DNA of 27,192 bases from CAZIOI01 sp964540855 (GCA_964540855.1 CAZIOI010000007.1:1-27192); one strand, 5' to 3'; counted from the stretch's first letter, positions 1 to 8,000 are shown. Notes: generated by a model not told the origin, from the letters alone. Numbers and translations are program-made.

Positions 1-55
1 CTGCAAAAAGCAGAAGCTACCGGCCTATTGTCCAAGAGGTCCTCATCAAGTACAA

Positions 56-157
56 GAGATTGCCACACCCTTCGGGTTATGATATAAACAGAGGATTAGG
101 TTTTGGAGATGCAGATTTGCCCTCCACTGGCAAATCCCCCAAAACCGCGCAATGACA
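56..157. repeat. REP-like degenerate palindromic element
   Basis: The segment opens with GAGATTGCC and closes with GCGCAATGAC, so ATTGC and GCAAT form an inverted pair. The same signature occurs twice more at 18743-18922. Between the arms is an inner perfect hairpin, GATTTGCC/GGCAAATC. Positions 1-161 otherwise hold no gene I can support: one frame stays open from the window edge to a TGA near 153, but its translation resembles no family I know and it runs through the repeat. Read as intergenic, downstream of the minus-strand gene ending at 162. Confidence 0.4.
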
Positions 158-161
158 TTCA

Positions 162-683
162 CTATTCTATACAACAATCGATGGCTTTTTTGATGAGTTC
201 GCCGATTCTGTCAAAAACAGTTCCGTTTTTTTTGTCTTTTGAAATATTTTCCGGACTAATTTTTTTGATATCGCCGACATTTACAAGTTTCAGGTTAATT
301 GCCCAGAACATAGTGTATAGCTGATAAGCTTTATCGAAAAAATCCTTGGCTTCTTTTTTATCATTTTGTGACAACGATTTGGTTCCCACTTCCATAAGTC
401 TCATTGAGGCTGCCAAAAGGTGTTTCGAGATACACCAAACTTCGCCTTCATAATCCTTAATAATTTTTTTGAGTAAATCTTTCCTAATTTCCCGAACGTC
501 TTTCAACAGATCATAGTATTCGTCTTTACCGGTTTTTTGGGCTGTAAAGAAAAAATGTTCTTCTATGGAAATAAGGTTCATAATAGCGATCGAGAGATCT
601 TCGTCGCGCGACAAATCAAGCTTGCCTTTTTTAGAAAGGTTTATTTTATTGATCAATTCTTCCAGCTGTTTATCGTTTTTCAT
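162..683 (-). CDS. Conserved hypothetical helical protein (CPR type)
   Basis: A 173-residue soluble protein with no signal peptide or membrane segment. It is rich in Lys, Glu and Leu and looks all-helical. The central stretch IAIMNLISIEEHFFFTAQKT and the later KHLLAASMRLMEVGTKS resemble a hypothetical family I associate with CPR genomes, where no function is established. No catalytic motif is visible. Its ATG overlaps the TGA of the upstream membrane-protein gene in an ATGA junction, so the two are probably translated as a coupled pair downstream of the response regulator. The C-terminus has two adjacent cysteines (DCCIE). The reading frame is real, judged by length, composition and junction; the role is unknown. 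Confidence 0.75.
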   Translation of the reverse strand: MKNDKQLEELINKINLSKKGKLDLSRDEDLSIAIMNLISIEEHFFFTAQKTGKDEYYDLLKDVREIRKDLLKKIIKDYEGEVWCISKHLLAASMRLMEVGTKSLSQNDKKEAKDFFDKAYQLYTMFWAINLKLVNVGDIKKISPENISKDKKNGTVFDRIGELIKKAIDCCIE

Positions 684-1192
684 CTTGTTATAAGGTAAAA
701 CACAATGCTCAATATTACAAGGGGAGCGATTGGCAAAACCACTTTTTGAAACGGAAAATATACTTTATTATTATTTTTCTTTTTTAGAAGCACGTGAATA
801 TAATACCCTAGTGCCATTGCCATGGTTCCGGCAATCATACCAAAAATAATTTTGTCCATACCAAGAATTTTATTGTGTGGGTGTCCAGTAAGATTCCATC
901 TAAAAAGAGTGAAAATCGTCAGTCCATAATATACGATTGCGTCAACAAGCCAGCGCAAAAAAAACCTGACCTTCTTTTTCTCAAACCATCTTTCGGTCAA
1001 AACAACAAAAGTAAGCATCAGCGCACCAAGCCAAGTTGCGGTGATTGTGTCATCTATCCCAAGGTAACGCGAAAAACCAACGCCTGCCACGACGCCAACG
1101 GTGCAAACTGGGCAAAACGCCAAAGATTTTGCCGGTAATAAGATGAGGAGACTGGAGTATTTTAGGCACCTAAAAAAATATTTCTTATTCAT
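680..1192 (-). CDS. Small multi-pass membrane protein with CPVC motif
   Basis: About 170 residues. The start is taken as the ATG at 1192 (MNKKYFFRC); an in-frame TTG at 1225 would add 11 residues with no better ribosome site. An N-terminal hydrophobic segment ends in SLAF and is followed at once by CPVCTVGVVAGVGFSRYLGIDD-like sequence, a Cys-x-x-Cys at a membrane boundary. Three or four further hydrophobic segments follow, with basic loops. I recognise the CPVCTVG signature from CPR hypothetical membrane proteins but know no assigned function. The CxxC could be a redox or metal site, which is inference. It overlaps the 173-residue gene by 4 bases (ATGA), suggesting translational coupling. Confidence 0.75.
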   Translation of the reverse strand: MNKKYFFRCLKYSSLLILLPAKSLAFCPVCTVGVVAGVGFSRYLGIDDTITATWLGALMLTFVVLTERWFEKKKVRFFLRWLVDAIVYYGLTIFTLFRWNLTGHPHNKILGMDKIIFGMIAGTMAMALGYYIHVLLKKKNNNKVYFPFQKVVLPIAPLVILSIVFYLITR

Positions 1193-1270
1193 ATAAGCAT
1201 TATGATTATAGCAATATAAAAACAATTGATAAGTGTCAAAAAATATTCAAAAGAAATGAAAGACTCTTTT

Positions 1271-1654
1271 CTATTTCTTGATTAACTTTTCAATTCGCTC
1301 GATGATCTCTTTGGGCATTGTCTCGGATTTGACTATATAATCCGCCGCACCGGCTTTTAACCCTTTGGCTCTATTGTCCTCTTGAATCAAGGCAGTCAAC
1401 AAAATCACGGGAACATCTTTGAGCTCGGGTGTGGTTTTGAATATATCCAAAACCGTGAAGCCGTTGATCTTCGGCATCATAATATCCAACAGAACTATGT
1501 CCGGCTTGAACTCGTTTGCCCTGGCGACGCCTTGTTCGCCATCCTGAGCAATTTCCACCTCAAAGCCCTCGGCTTTGAGTCTCTCGGCGTACATATCGCG
1601 CAAAGTTATATCATCATCGACGACTAATACTTTGCCCCTTTTTTGTTCACTCAT
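1271..1654 (-). CDS. Single-domain response regulator (CheY-like)
   Basis: 127 residues, only a receiver domain with no output domain. Acidic triad D13-D15 (VVDDD), phosphoacceptor D57 in DIVLLDIMMP, switch Thr at T87 (LLTAL), and the invariant Lys at K109 (YIVKSE) are all present, so it should be phosphorylatable. A clear ribosome site GGAGGT lies just upstream of the ATG, and a TATACT hexamer (1670-1675 on the complement) could be a -10, but no -35 at proper spacing is seen. It lies 46 bases after the histidine kinase in the same direction and is its probable partner. With no DNA-binding domain it must act through protein contacts, for example in a phosphorelay. Confidence 0.93.
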   Translation of the reverse strand: MSEQKRGKVLVVDDDITLRDMYAERLKAEGFEVEIAQDGEQGVARANEFKPDIVLLDIMMPKINGFTVLDIFKTTPELKDVPVILLTALIQEDNRAKGLKAGAADYIVKSETMPKEIIERIEKLIKK

Positions 1655-1700
1655 ACTACCTCCATGTTTTAGTATAAACCTATTTTAAATTTTTGCTTTG

Positions 1701-3521
1701 TCAATTAATCTCCTTATTTTTTGCCAGTGGCTTGGCATCAGCCGCCTGTGGAATTTTTTTATCAATACTCTCTACTTCTCTCCTGTTGCATGCTAGCGGT
1801 AACGAAAAGAAAAATTGACTCCCGGCGTTTTCTCCGGCGCTTTCAGCCCAAATCCTACCATGATGCATCTCTACGAGCGCTTTTGAAATATATAATCCGA
1901 GACCTGTTCCTTGAACTTGCCTGGTGCTCCACTCGCCGACACGTGAGAATTTTTTAAACAGTCTGCAAAGATCGTCCGATTTAAGCCCGACACCGGTATC
2001 TTTAGAAAAAATAACAAGCTGATCGTCGCCGACAAATTGCTTGAGTCTCTTATCAACAGCCTTTTGCAGTGACTCATCAACGGGACCACTATTACACTTG
2101 ATAATATCTTCCTGCATATCTTCAAATTTTTTTGCGATTTCATGTGCCGGATAGATAAAACATCCCAGCTCAAAATGACCTCCCTCCGGAGTGTACTTAA
2201 TCGAGTTACCAGCGATATTTATGAGTACTTCTTTAATCTTATCAGGGTCGGCATACACCATCGTATCCACATCTTCCTGAAAATAGGTAGATACCGATAG
2301 CTTGGCATCTTGCGCTTTGAATTTTAGTTCCGAAATCACCTGATTGATTATATCTTTGGCATCAATCTCTATCTTTTGGACCAAAAGCCGACCCTCTTCT
2401 ATCCTAGTAACATTGAGCAGGTCGGTGACTAATCTTGCGAGCCGCTTGGAAGATTTGTAAACACTATCCATATATTGCACCGCTTTGGGATCTTCTATTT
2501 TCACTAATTTTTCCTCCAGCATCATTGAAAGATAGCCTTCGATTGCGGAAATCGGTGTCAAAAGCTCATGTGAGGCAACCGAGATGAACTCGGTTTTCAT
2601 CTTGTCGAGCTCCTCGAGTTTTTTGTAAGCATCCTTGAGGTCATGGCTTGCAGTCTCAAGTTCTTCTTTCTGTTTTATTTCTTTTCTGACTGATTTGTTA
2701 AGAAGGTAACTACCATAGGACACGAGCACCAAAATTATGAAGTTAATAACTGCGCCCGAAGTGGTCTTAGATATTACTAACTGTACGAGAACACTGATTG
2801 ATAATAAAATACCTGCGGTTTGAGTAAGAATAACTCTTATATCAAAGAGCGCAAATTTTAAAATTGCATATGCTGCAAATGAAGTAAAAAATATGATGGA
2901 ATAATTACCATACTTATAATAAATGTCAGAACCTATTATGTCCCTTATAATTACGTTGAAAAAAAATGCGAAAAAAATAAATAATATTAAGCCGATGAAT
3001 AAATACTTAAGTTTTTCTTTCTCTGCGCCTATAGCTTTTCTCCAACTAATAAAAAACTTAACGAGCGCAATACCGATTCCGATGATGAGATAGCTAATAA
3101 AAATGAGATACAACTTTCCTGATAAAAGTGAGAATCCCCATTTTTCATATTTAATACCCGAAATAATTGAGTCAGATGAAAGACAAACAAGGTAAAGTAA
3201 CGGACCTAGAACGAGAGAAAACAATTTATAAATAACCGGCACCCTGTCGCATTTTGGAAACTTAAATGAAAAATAAACTAAAAGCGAGATGCCGGCGACA
3301 ACATTAGAATATGCAAACCTACTGAAAATTAAATTTAGTGTTTCGTTGCGAAAAATATCCGCGACAAATGCAGACGCGGTCCATAGGGCAACAAAAAACG
3401 TAAAGATAGCGAAAACTCTATTAGTTTCAGATTTTTTATCTGTTAAATAAACAGTTGCACTGATTAGTGAATTTATCGCTAATACGACTGCAACTACCAA
3501 AACATCAGTCTCGTTGTACAA
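1701..3521 (-). CDS. Sensor histidine kinase with N-terminal 7TM region
   Basis: 606 residues. Roughly the first 275 contain about seven to eight hydrophobic segments resembling the 7TM histidine-kinase input region, with no periplasmic sensor domain. A short coiled-coil leads to the HisKA helix with phosphoacceptor H318 in FISVASHELLTP. The HATPase domain follows: N-box around N439 (GNSIKYTPEGG), G1 around D508 (DTGVGL) and G2 around residue 539 (GTGLGLYIS). All key residues are intact. The start is a TTG preceded by GGAGGGG, which fits the ribosome site; no ATG gives a better N-terminus. It precedes the lone receiver gene and probably phosphorylates it. Base composition matches the host background, unlike the cassette just upstream. 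The input signal is unknown; the membrane-embedded sensor would suit a hydrophobic ligand or a membrane state. Confidence 0.93.
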   Translation of the reverse strand: MYNETDVLVVAVVLAINSLISATVYLTDKKSETNRVFAIFTFFVALWTASAFVADIFRNETLNLIFSRFAYSNVVAGISLLVYFSFKFPKCDRVPVIYKLFSLVLGPLLYLVCLSSDSIISGIKYEKWGFSLLSGKLYLIFISYLIIGIGIALVKFFISWRKAIGAEKEKLKYLFIGLILFIFFAFFFNVIIRDIIGSDIYYKYGNYSIIFFTSFAAYAILKFALFDIRVILTQTAGILLSISVLVQLVISKTTSGAVINFIILVLVSYGSYLLNKSVRKEIKQKEELETASHDLKDAYKKLEELDKMKTEFISVASHELLTPISAIEGYLSMMLEEKLVKIEDPKAVQYMDSVYKSSKRLARLVTDLLNVTRIEEGRLLVQKIEIDAKDIINQVISELKFKAQDAKLSVSTYFQEDVDTMVYADPDKIKEVLINIAGNSIKYTPEGGHFELGCFIYPAHEIAKKFEDMQEDIIKCNSGPVDESLQKAVDKRLKQFVGDDQLVIFSKDTGVGLKSDDLCRLFKKFSRVGEWSTRQVQGTGLGLYISKALVEMHHGRIWAESAGENAGSQFFFSLPLACNRREVESIDKKIPQAADAKPLAKNKEIN

Positions 3522-3572
3522 ATCCCCTCCGGAACAATTTTACCATATTAACTTAACCTATATAAACAGCGA

Positions 3573-3600
3573 GGGGGCGGCGCAAAATTGCGCCGCCCCC
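3573..3600 (-). terminator. GC-rich hairpin downstream of the ThiF-like gene
   Basis: GGGGGCGGCGCAA is followed by its exact complement, a 13-base arm pair with only AA between (about 11 GC-rich pairs if the A-T pairs open). It lies 20 bases past the ThiF stop and 50 bases before the kinase. The minus-strand RNA lacks an immediate U-run after the stem (TCGCTGTTTATA), so it may be a weak terminator or a 3'-end stabiliser. A second hairpin, 3604-3619 with 3631-3647, puts the ThiF stop codon in its loop. Confidence 0.55.
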
Positions 3601-3619
3601 GTGAGATCTGTGGACCTGC

Positions 3620-4408
3620 CTATGGTGCGAGCAGGTTCCACGGATCTATTGTGATGAGCTCAGGAGCCTGCCGACAAGGCAGGCTGCACGCAAGACGTGT
3701 AGCTGCAGCCACAGCCAGCGCTGCAGACGTCCATGCGGCGATGCCGACCTGCGGGAGGGGACACCAGCCCCGCTCCTTGACGCCGGCGACAAAGGCGCTG
3801 AGAAGCTCCACCGCATATCCCGGGAGCTTCGAGGCGAAGGCGCCGATCCATGACTCGAAGATGGCACCGCTCGTGTAAGCCTCGAGAGCTTGCTCGGGTG
3901 TTGTGTCAGTCATCCCGATCATCTCGTCGAGTGATGTCGACCCCGGTCCAAAGACAAAGAGGCCGGTGCCGAACGCAAGGTTCAAGGGGAAGACAACAGA
4001 CTTCCCCTGTTGTCTGGCTTCGCGGTGGAGCGCAACCATCACATCGATCGAGCTCAGGTCGATTGTGTCGATGATGACGCTGGCGCGCGCCACCTCCTCG
4101 GCACAATCTTCAATCTTCATGAAATACTCGCACCCTCTGAACCTGCCGGAGGGGTTAATCCATGACAGCGATAGGGTAGTCATTCCCGCCTTGCCTGCCG
4201 CCACCTCATTCGCGCTGTACGCCTGGCGATTGAGGTTGGAAGGGGCAACCGTATCACCGTCAACGATGGTGATGTTGGTAAACCCCGTGCGTGCCGCGAG
4301 TTCGGCGACAACGCTACCGAGCCCACAGCCGACAATCAGCAGCCGACAGTCAGCAATCGCCGCCTGCTGATCTGTTGTGAGTATTCCTATATTGCGGCTG
4401 AAGTCCAT
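3620..4408 (-). CDS. ThiF/MoeB/HesA-type E1-like adenylating enzyme
   Basis: 262 residues with the Rossmann nucleotide site of the E1/ThiF superfamily: LLIVGCGLGS at residues 24-32, the acidic IVDGD at 48-52, SNLNRQ at 57-62 and K73. DTIDLSS supplies the later Asp. These enzymes adenylate a carboxylate, usually a ubiquitin-like protein C-terminus or a small acid. The four zinc-binding cysteines of MoeB/ThiF are not seen and no obvious catalytic Cys follows, so transfer chemistry may differ. The start overlaps the upstream LuxI-like acyltransferase by 22 bases, so the pair is surely co-expressed. The gene is much more GC-rich than its neighbours and carries several perfect hairpins, suggesting transfer. 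No ubiquitin-like partner gene is present here. Confidence 0.85.
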   Translation of the reverse strand: MDFSRNIGILTTDQQAAIADCRLLIVGCGLGSVVAELAARTGFTNITIVDGDTVAPSNLNRQAYSANEVAAGKAGMTTLSLSWINPSGRFRGCEYFMKIEDCAEEVARASVIIDTIDLSSIDVMVALHREARQQGKSVVFPLNLAFGTGLFVFGPGSTSLDEMIGMTDTTPEQALEAYTSGAIFESWIGAFASKLPGYAVELLSAFVAGVKERGWCPLPQVGIAAWTSAALAVAAATRLACSLPCRQAPELITIDPWNLLAP

Positions 4409-5028
4409 CGCTCGTTATCCTTTCCTGTTTCGATTCTTGATCGGAAGTAGTCGTACAGGTCTGGATTCTCCAGCGACGTCTTATCCTCAACGTCTTGCAT
4501 GTCGAGAATCATGGGTAAAGTTTCACCCATGTAGTCAGACTTTCGTCCCGCCTGTTCGAACGGGATGCCCATCCTCCTGACCATCGTCAGGAGACCTGGC
4601 TCGACGGCGGCATAGCACCAACGTATTCCGTTGCCGAGATTATAGAAGTATATCTCGCGTGAGAGTCCAAGGATAATCTCGCGAGTAACGCGAAATTCCC
4701 TGTGTCCCTCGGCGATTATTAGCCTAGACATCTCGACCGTCTGAATTAGGTTCTCGGCCTGCTTTGTTAGTTTGAAGTGCTTCTCACACGGGAAACCTAG
4801 TCGCCCGTGCGTTATCAGCCTAAAGCAGGCGACCACGTCGCTTGTTGTGGAAGCGACCGCGACAAACTGCACGGACTGTCCTTCGTCATACTCGTCCCGT
4901 TCTAGACCCTCGGGATATCTGTCCGGGTCTAGCCAACCCTTCTCGAGACAATATACCTCGAAGCGAAGCCGTAGAGCCTGTTCGAGTTGCCTCGGGTCGG
5001 CAACACCAAACGAGTATTTGCCATTCAT
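4387..5028 (-). CDS. LuxI-fold N-acyltransferase (autoinducer-synthase-like GNAT)
   Basis: 213 residues. The spacing of the LuxI-family invariants is kept: R22, F23 and Y26 in RLRFEVYCLEKGW, W32, D45 and D48 in ERDEYDEG, R70 in VACFRLI, and E99/R102 in VEMSRLII. In LuxI proteins these bind SAM and the acyl donor to make acyl-homoserine lactones. Related proteins (FeeM-like N-acyl amino acid synthases, exosortase-associated acyltransferases) share the fold, so the substrate is not settled. It is the first gene of a GC-rich cassette with the E1-like gene, has its own promoter at 5102-5130 and a ribosome site AAAGGGGG about 7 bases before the ATG. A two-component system lies just downstream on the same strand. 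Family fold confident; AHL product unproven. Confidence 0.82.
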   Translation of the reverse strand: MNGKYSFGVADPRQLEQALRLRFEVYCLEKGWLDPDRYPEGLERDEYDEGQSVQFVAVASTTSDVVACFRLITHGRLGFPCEKHFKLTKQAENLIQTVEMSRLIIAEGHREFRVTREIILGLSREIYFYNLGNGIRWCYAAVEPGLLTMVRRMGIPFEQAGRKSDYMGETLPMILDMQDVEDKTSLENPDLYDYFRSRIETGKDNERWTSAAI

Positions 5029-5101
5029 GCAGTCGCCCCCTTTCTAGTAATTGTCAAACAACAACTTCAAATCCAGCTAACACCGGAAATGAAATTACTA
5101 A

Positions 5102-5130
5102 TTTATACCCCAAATATCAGGTATGGTCAA
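5102..5130 (-). promoter_or_regulatory. Sigma70-type promoter of the LuxI-like/ThiF cassette
   Basis: On the minus strand TTGACC (5125-5130) is separated by exactly 17 bases from TATAAA (5102-5107). It predicts a start near 5095 and a leader of about 67 bases before the acyltransferase ATG. Confidence 0.65.
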
Positions 5131-5286
5131 CTGAATGCACCCGATTTGACCAATCTATTTAGATTATTTTATTCGTTCTTTTTGTGTCTGATGTCGTGAT
5201 TTAGTAAGGATTGCCGAAGTAAATGATGTGTGACAATTTGTTGTTCGAGACTCTCTTTTCTGATAAATTCAATGAAAAGGAAATTT

Positions 5287-6465
5287 ATGACAAATACAGA
5301 CGACAAAAAAATAAACGAGCTATTAACCAGAGGAGTGGAAGAGGTTATCGATCGCAACGAGCTTGAGCAAAAACTTAAATCTGGTGATAAATTAACCATA
5401 AAATTGGGTATTGATCCGACTAGTCCCAACATCCACCTAGGGCGTGCTATTCCGCTTTTGAAACTTAGAGACTTTCAGCAGCTTGGACACAAGATTGTCT
5501 TTATAATCGGTGATTTTACGGGAATTATTGGCGACACTTCGGACAAAGATAGTGAACGACCAATGCTGAACGAAGAAACGGTCGAACAAAATATGCGAAC
5601 GTATATTGAGCAAGCGGGCAAAATATTAAATATTGAAGAGTGCGAAATACGCCACAATAGCGAATGGTTGAAAGAACTAAAATACAAGGAAATTTTGGAT
5701 CAAGCTAATGTTTTCTCGGTCAATGATTTTATTGCTCGCGACAATATTGCCAAACGATTGCGCGAAGGCAAAAGAGTGTCTCTGCGTGAAGTAATGTATC
5801 CATTGATGCAAGGTTACGACTCAGTCGCTATTAAGGCGAACGTTGAACTTGGGGGCACCGATCAGAGGTTCAATCTGCTATCGGGTCGCGATATCCAAAA
5901 ACACTATGATCAGGTGCCACAAAACATTATGACAAATCCCTTGATAGAGGGTTTGGATGGGCGAAAAATGAGCTCTAGCTGGGGAAACACGATAAACCTC
6001 AATGATTCTTCGCGCGATATGTTTGGCAAGATTATGTCACTCAACGATGAGCTAATTTTAAAATATTTTGAATATGTCACAAGGGTTGATATGGAAGTCA
6101 TTCACGACTACCAAAACGCTATGGAATCGGGGGAAAACCCGAGGGATTATAAGTTAAAGCTTGCTCGTGAAATAGTATCAATGTTTAATTCTGAAGATGT
6201 TGCAGACACAGAAGAAAAATATTTTATAGAAACCTTTTCCAAAAAGGAGACTCCCACAGACATTAGAGAATTTAAACCACAGGATTATAATCTGCTGGCT
6301 GTTTTGGTGGAAGCGGGTTTTTGCAGCTCAAACTCTGACGCGCGCCGCGTACTCGAACAAGGTGGCGTGAAGGTCAACGAGCGGGTTGTCGAAAGTGATG
6401 ACATAACGCTAAATTCGGGTGATCTCGTTCAAAAGGGCAAAATAAATTTTCTAAAGATCCAATAG
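5287..6465 (+). CDS. tyrS: Tyrosyl-tRNA synthetase
   Basis: 392 residues from the ATG at 5287, chosen because AAAGG lies about 7 bases upstream; earlier in-frame GTG and ATG codons (5230, 5272) add residues outside the family. A class I synthetase charging tRNA-Tyr: HIGH-type motif as HLGR at residues 50-53 (PTSPNIHLGRA), GDFTGIIGDTS, and KMSSS at 227-231 (GRKMSSSWGN). The C-terminus from about residue 330 is an S4-like RNA-binding domain (ARRVLEQGGVKVNERVV). The arrangement matches the shorter TyrZ-like bacterial group. It is the only plus-strand gene between the LuxI-like cassette and the PaaX-like gene and appears monocistronic. Confidence 0.96.
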   Translation: MTNTDDKKINELLTRGVEEVIDRNELEQKLKSGDKLTIKLGIDPTSPNIHLGRAIPLLKLRDFQQLGHKIVFIIGDFTGIIGDTSDKDSERPMLNEETVEQNMRTYIEQAGKILNIEECEIRHNSEWLKELKYKEILDQANVFSVNDFIARDNIAKRLREGKRVSLREVMYPLMQGYDSVAIKANVELGGTDQRFNLLSGRDIQKHYDQVPQNIMTNPLIEGLDGRKMSSSWGNTINLNDSSRDMFGKIMSLNDELILKYFEYVTRVDMEVIHDYQNAMESGENPRDYKLKLAREIVSMFNSEDVADTEEKYFIETFSKKETPTDIREFKPQDYNLLAVLVEAGFCSSNSDARRVLEQGGVKVNERVVESDDITLNSGDLVQKGKINFLKIQ

Positions 6466-6492
6466 CACAAAAGTGTACATACCGTAATGGGC

Positions 6493-6554
6493 TTGACAAA
6501 TATTAAGTATTGAGTTATACTATGTTGTTTTGAAAAATAAATATAAATAGTATA
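6493..6554 (+). promoter_or_regulatory. Consensus promoter with inverted-repeat operator candidate
   Basis: TTGACA (6493-6498), 17 bases, then TATACT (6516-6521): near-perfect sigma70 promoter for the PaaX-like gene. The -10 is the left arm of an inverted repeat, TATACTA (6516-6522) and TAGTATA (6548-6554), which would suit autorepression by the encoded regulator. The promoter is well supported; the operator role is inference. Confidence 0.7.
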
Positions 6555-6561
6555 GCAAAGT

Positions 6562-7323
6562 ATGAAAATACAAGCTCCGACAATAAGCGAAAAGATAATG
6601 TATTACATAGGATATGTGCAGCCAAAAATTGGCGGCAGGTTTTCTTATGAAAAAGCGCTCGAATTTTTAAATAGTTTTTACAGCGAACCTTGCAGCATCA
6701 GGACGTTGCGCAAAGAATTTTCAATTCTGAAAACCAAAGGATTTTTTGAGTACAAAACCTACTACAATAGAAAAGTTCCGGTTTTATCTTCTGATGGTAA
6801 ACTTGCGATATCACCCGCTTTAGCTTATCGCAAATATGGCCCATGGGATGGCAAATGGAGAGTGGTTGTCTTTTCTGTGTCGGAACATGACAGAAAATGT
6901 AAAAATTTGTTTGTTGCCAAACTCGATGATTTAAAATTTAGAAAAATTTTCAAAGGTGTGTATATCGGACCACATCCTGTTTTGTCAGTTGTTTCAAGAT
7001 ATGCAAACGATTTGGGTTTAAGGCAAAAATGTGTTTTATTTGAAACCGATAAAATCGACCAAGAAACTAAAACCATTCAAAAAACGTGGAATATTGCCGA
7101 GACTAACGAAAAATATCGCAAGTTTATTAGTTTTGCTAACGAAAAGTTCGCTCAACAGGGCGAATATTGGGCCTTGCCGGCAAAAGAGATAGAAAAGGCA
7201 TTTATTAGAATCTATAACGAAGATGCTCACTTACCGACCGAATTTTTACCAAAAGACTGGATTGGCGACGAGGCATACCAGCTATTCAAAAAAGTCTCAA
7301 ATTCGTACCGCATCTCTAAATAA
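6562..7323 (+). CDS. PaaX-like transcriptional regulator (wHTH plus Cas2-like domain)
   Basis: 253 residues. The N-terminal 75 or so look like a winged helix-turn-helix (ALEFLNSFYSEPCSIRTLRKEF, followed by a wing-like stretch FFEYKTYYNRKV). Residues about 90-140 match the Cas2-like ferredoxin fold of PaaX C-terminal regions: WDGKWRVVVFSVSE, then a helix (FVAKLDDLKFRKIF) and GVYIGPHP. The C-terminal third is helical. The family represses catabolic genes in Proteobacteria, but CPR members are numerous and their ligands unknown. It has its own consensus promoter with a palindromic operator candidate. No Cas1, effector or repeat array is near, so this is not a CRISPR locus. Confidence 0.8.
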   Translation: MKIQAPTISEKIMYYIGYVQPKIGGRFSYEKALEFLNSFYSEPCSIRTLRKEFSILKTKGFFEYKTYYNRKVPVLSSDGKLAISPALAYRKYGPWDGKWRVVVFSVSEHDRKCKNLFVAKLDDLKFRKIFKGVYIGPHPVLSVVSRYANDLGLRQKCVLFETDKIDQETKTIQKTWNIAETNEKYRKFISFANEKFAQQGEYWALPAKEIEKAFIRIYNEDAHLPTEFLPKDWIGDEAYQLFKKVSNSYRISK

Positions 7324-7325
7324 GG

Positions 7326-8000
7326 TTATTTTTGCGCAATTACGACCAGGTTGTGGTTTACTTTCTTGTTGCCGCGACTGTTTTGATACGAATCTATAAT
7401 CTTAAGCCCAACGCCGGCAACCAAATTATCCAATTCTTCTTTTGAAAAAACGTGAATATATCTTTGCGCTAGAACTTCGCCGGTCGAATTCTTAAAATCA
7501 TACAAAATATCGTTTTCATCTCCGCCAATAAGCGGTTTATAATTATCTTTTACCGACCATAAATCCCACGCGGTTAGAATCAGCTTTCCGCTTGGTTTTA
7601 AAACTCTTTTTAGATCAGATAGCAATTTTGCTCTTAAATCTTCAGATGGAATATGATGAATCATAGCCAGAGAGAGTATGATGTCAAAAGAATTATCGGG
7701 AAAATCGTTCAAATCTTCCATAAATTTAAATTTTGCATCAGGATAAATATTTTTGGCCTGCTCGATAAGGCTCGAAGAATTATCAACTCCTGTGTAGTTA
7801 GCCTGTGATCGTGCAACTAGCTCGTAAACTCTTCCGTTTCCACAGCCGAAATCCAGAACTTTATTATTTTTTGAAATAAACTTTTCAAACTCCAAAATAT
7901 CCGGAGTTAAGCTCTGGCGCTTGTTTGAAAACTCCATAGCTATTCTGTTATAGTCGAGTTGTACTTTTCGAACAATTTTTTTTGCTAATTTTTGATCCAT
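7326..8000 (-). CDS. Trm9/ALKBH8-like tRNA wobble-uridine methyltransferase
   Basis: 224-residue class I SAM methyltransferase. The N-terminus VQLDYNRIAMEFSNKRQS resembles the DYN-IA-FS-TR signature of Trm9 and the ALKBH8 methyltransferase domain. SAM motif I is VLDFGCGNGRVYELV (about 48-62), then the acidic GVDNS, LSLAMIHHIPSEDLR (Trm9-type HH), and RYIHVFSKEEL near residue 185, which matches the Y-HVF-EL motif of the same group. Trm9 methylates the carboxymethyl group added to U34 by Elongator. The gene begins at the base next to the Elp3 start, divergently, which strongly supports a shared pathway. No ribosome site precedes the ATG, so the mRNA may be leaderless. Methyltransferase certain; Trm9 subfamily probable. 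Confidence 0.8.
   Translation of the reverse strand: MDQKLAKKIVRKVQLDYNRIAMEFSNKRQSLTPDILEFEKFISKNNKVLDFGCGNGRVYELVARSQANYTGVDNSSSLIEQAKNIYPDAKFKFMEDLNDFPDNSFDIILSLAMIHHIPSEDLRAKLLSDLKRVLKPSGKLILTAWDLWSVKDNYKPLIGGDENDILYDFKNSTGEVLAQRYIHVFSKEELDNLVAGVGLKIIDSYQNSRGNKKVNHNLVVIAQK

Noticed and set aside
1..155. Plus-strand frame open from the window edge to a TGA near 153
   Set aside because: It crosses a REP-like repeat and its translation has no family resemblance; overlapping frames are equally open.
6562..7323. Cas2 / CRISPR locus
   Set aside because: The Cas2-like fold is part of a PaaX-type regulator with a winged helix; there is no Cas1, effector or repeat-spacer array anywhere in the window.
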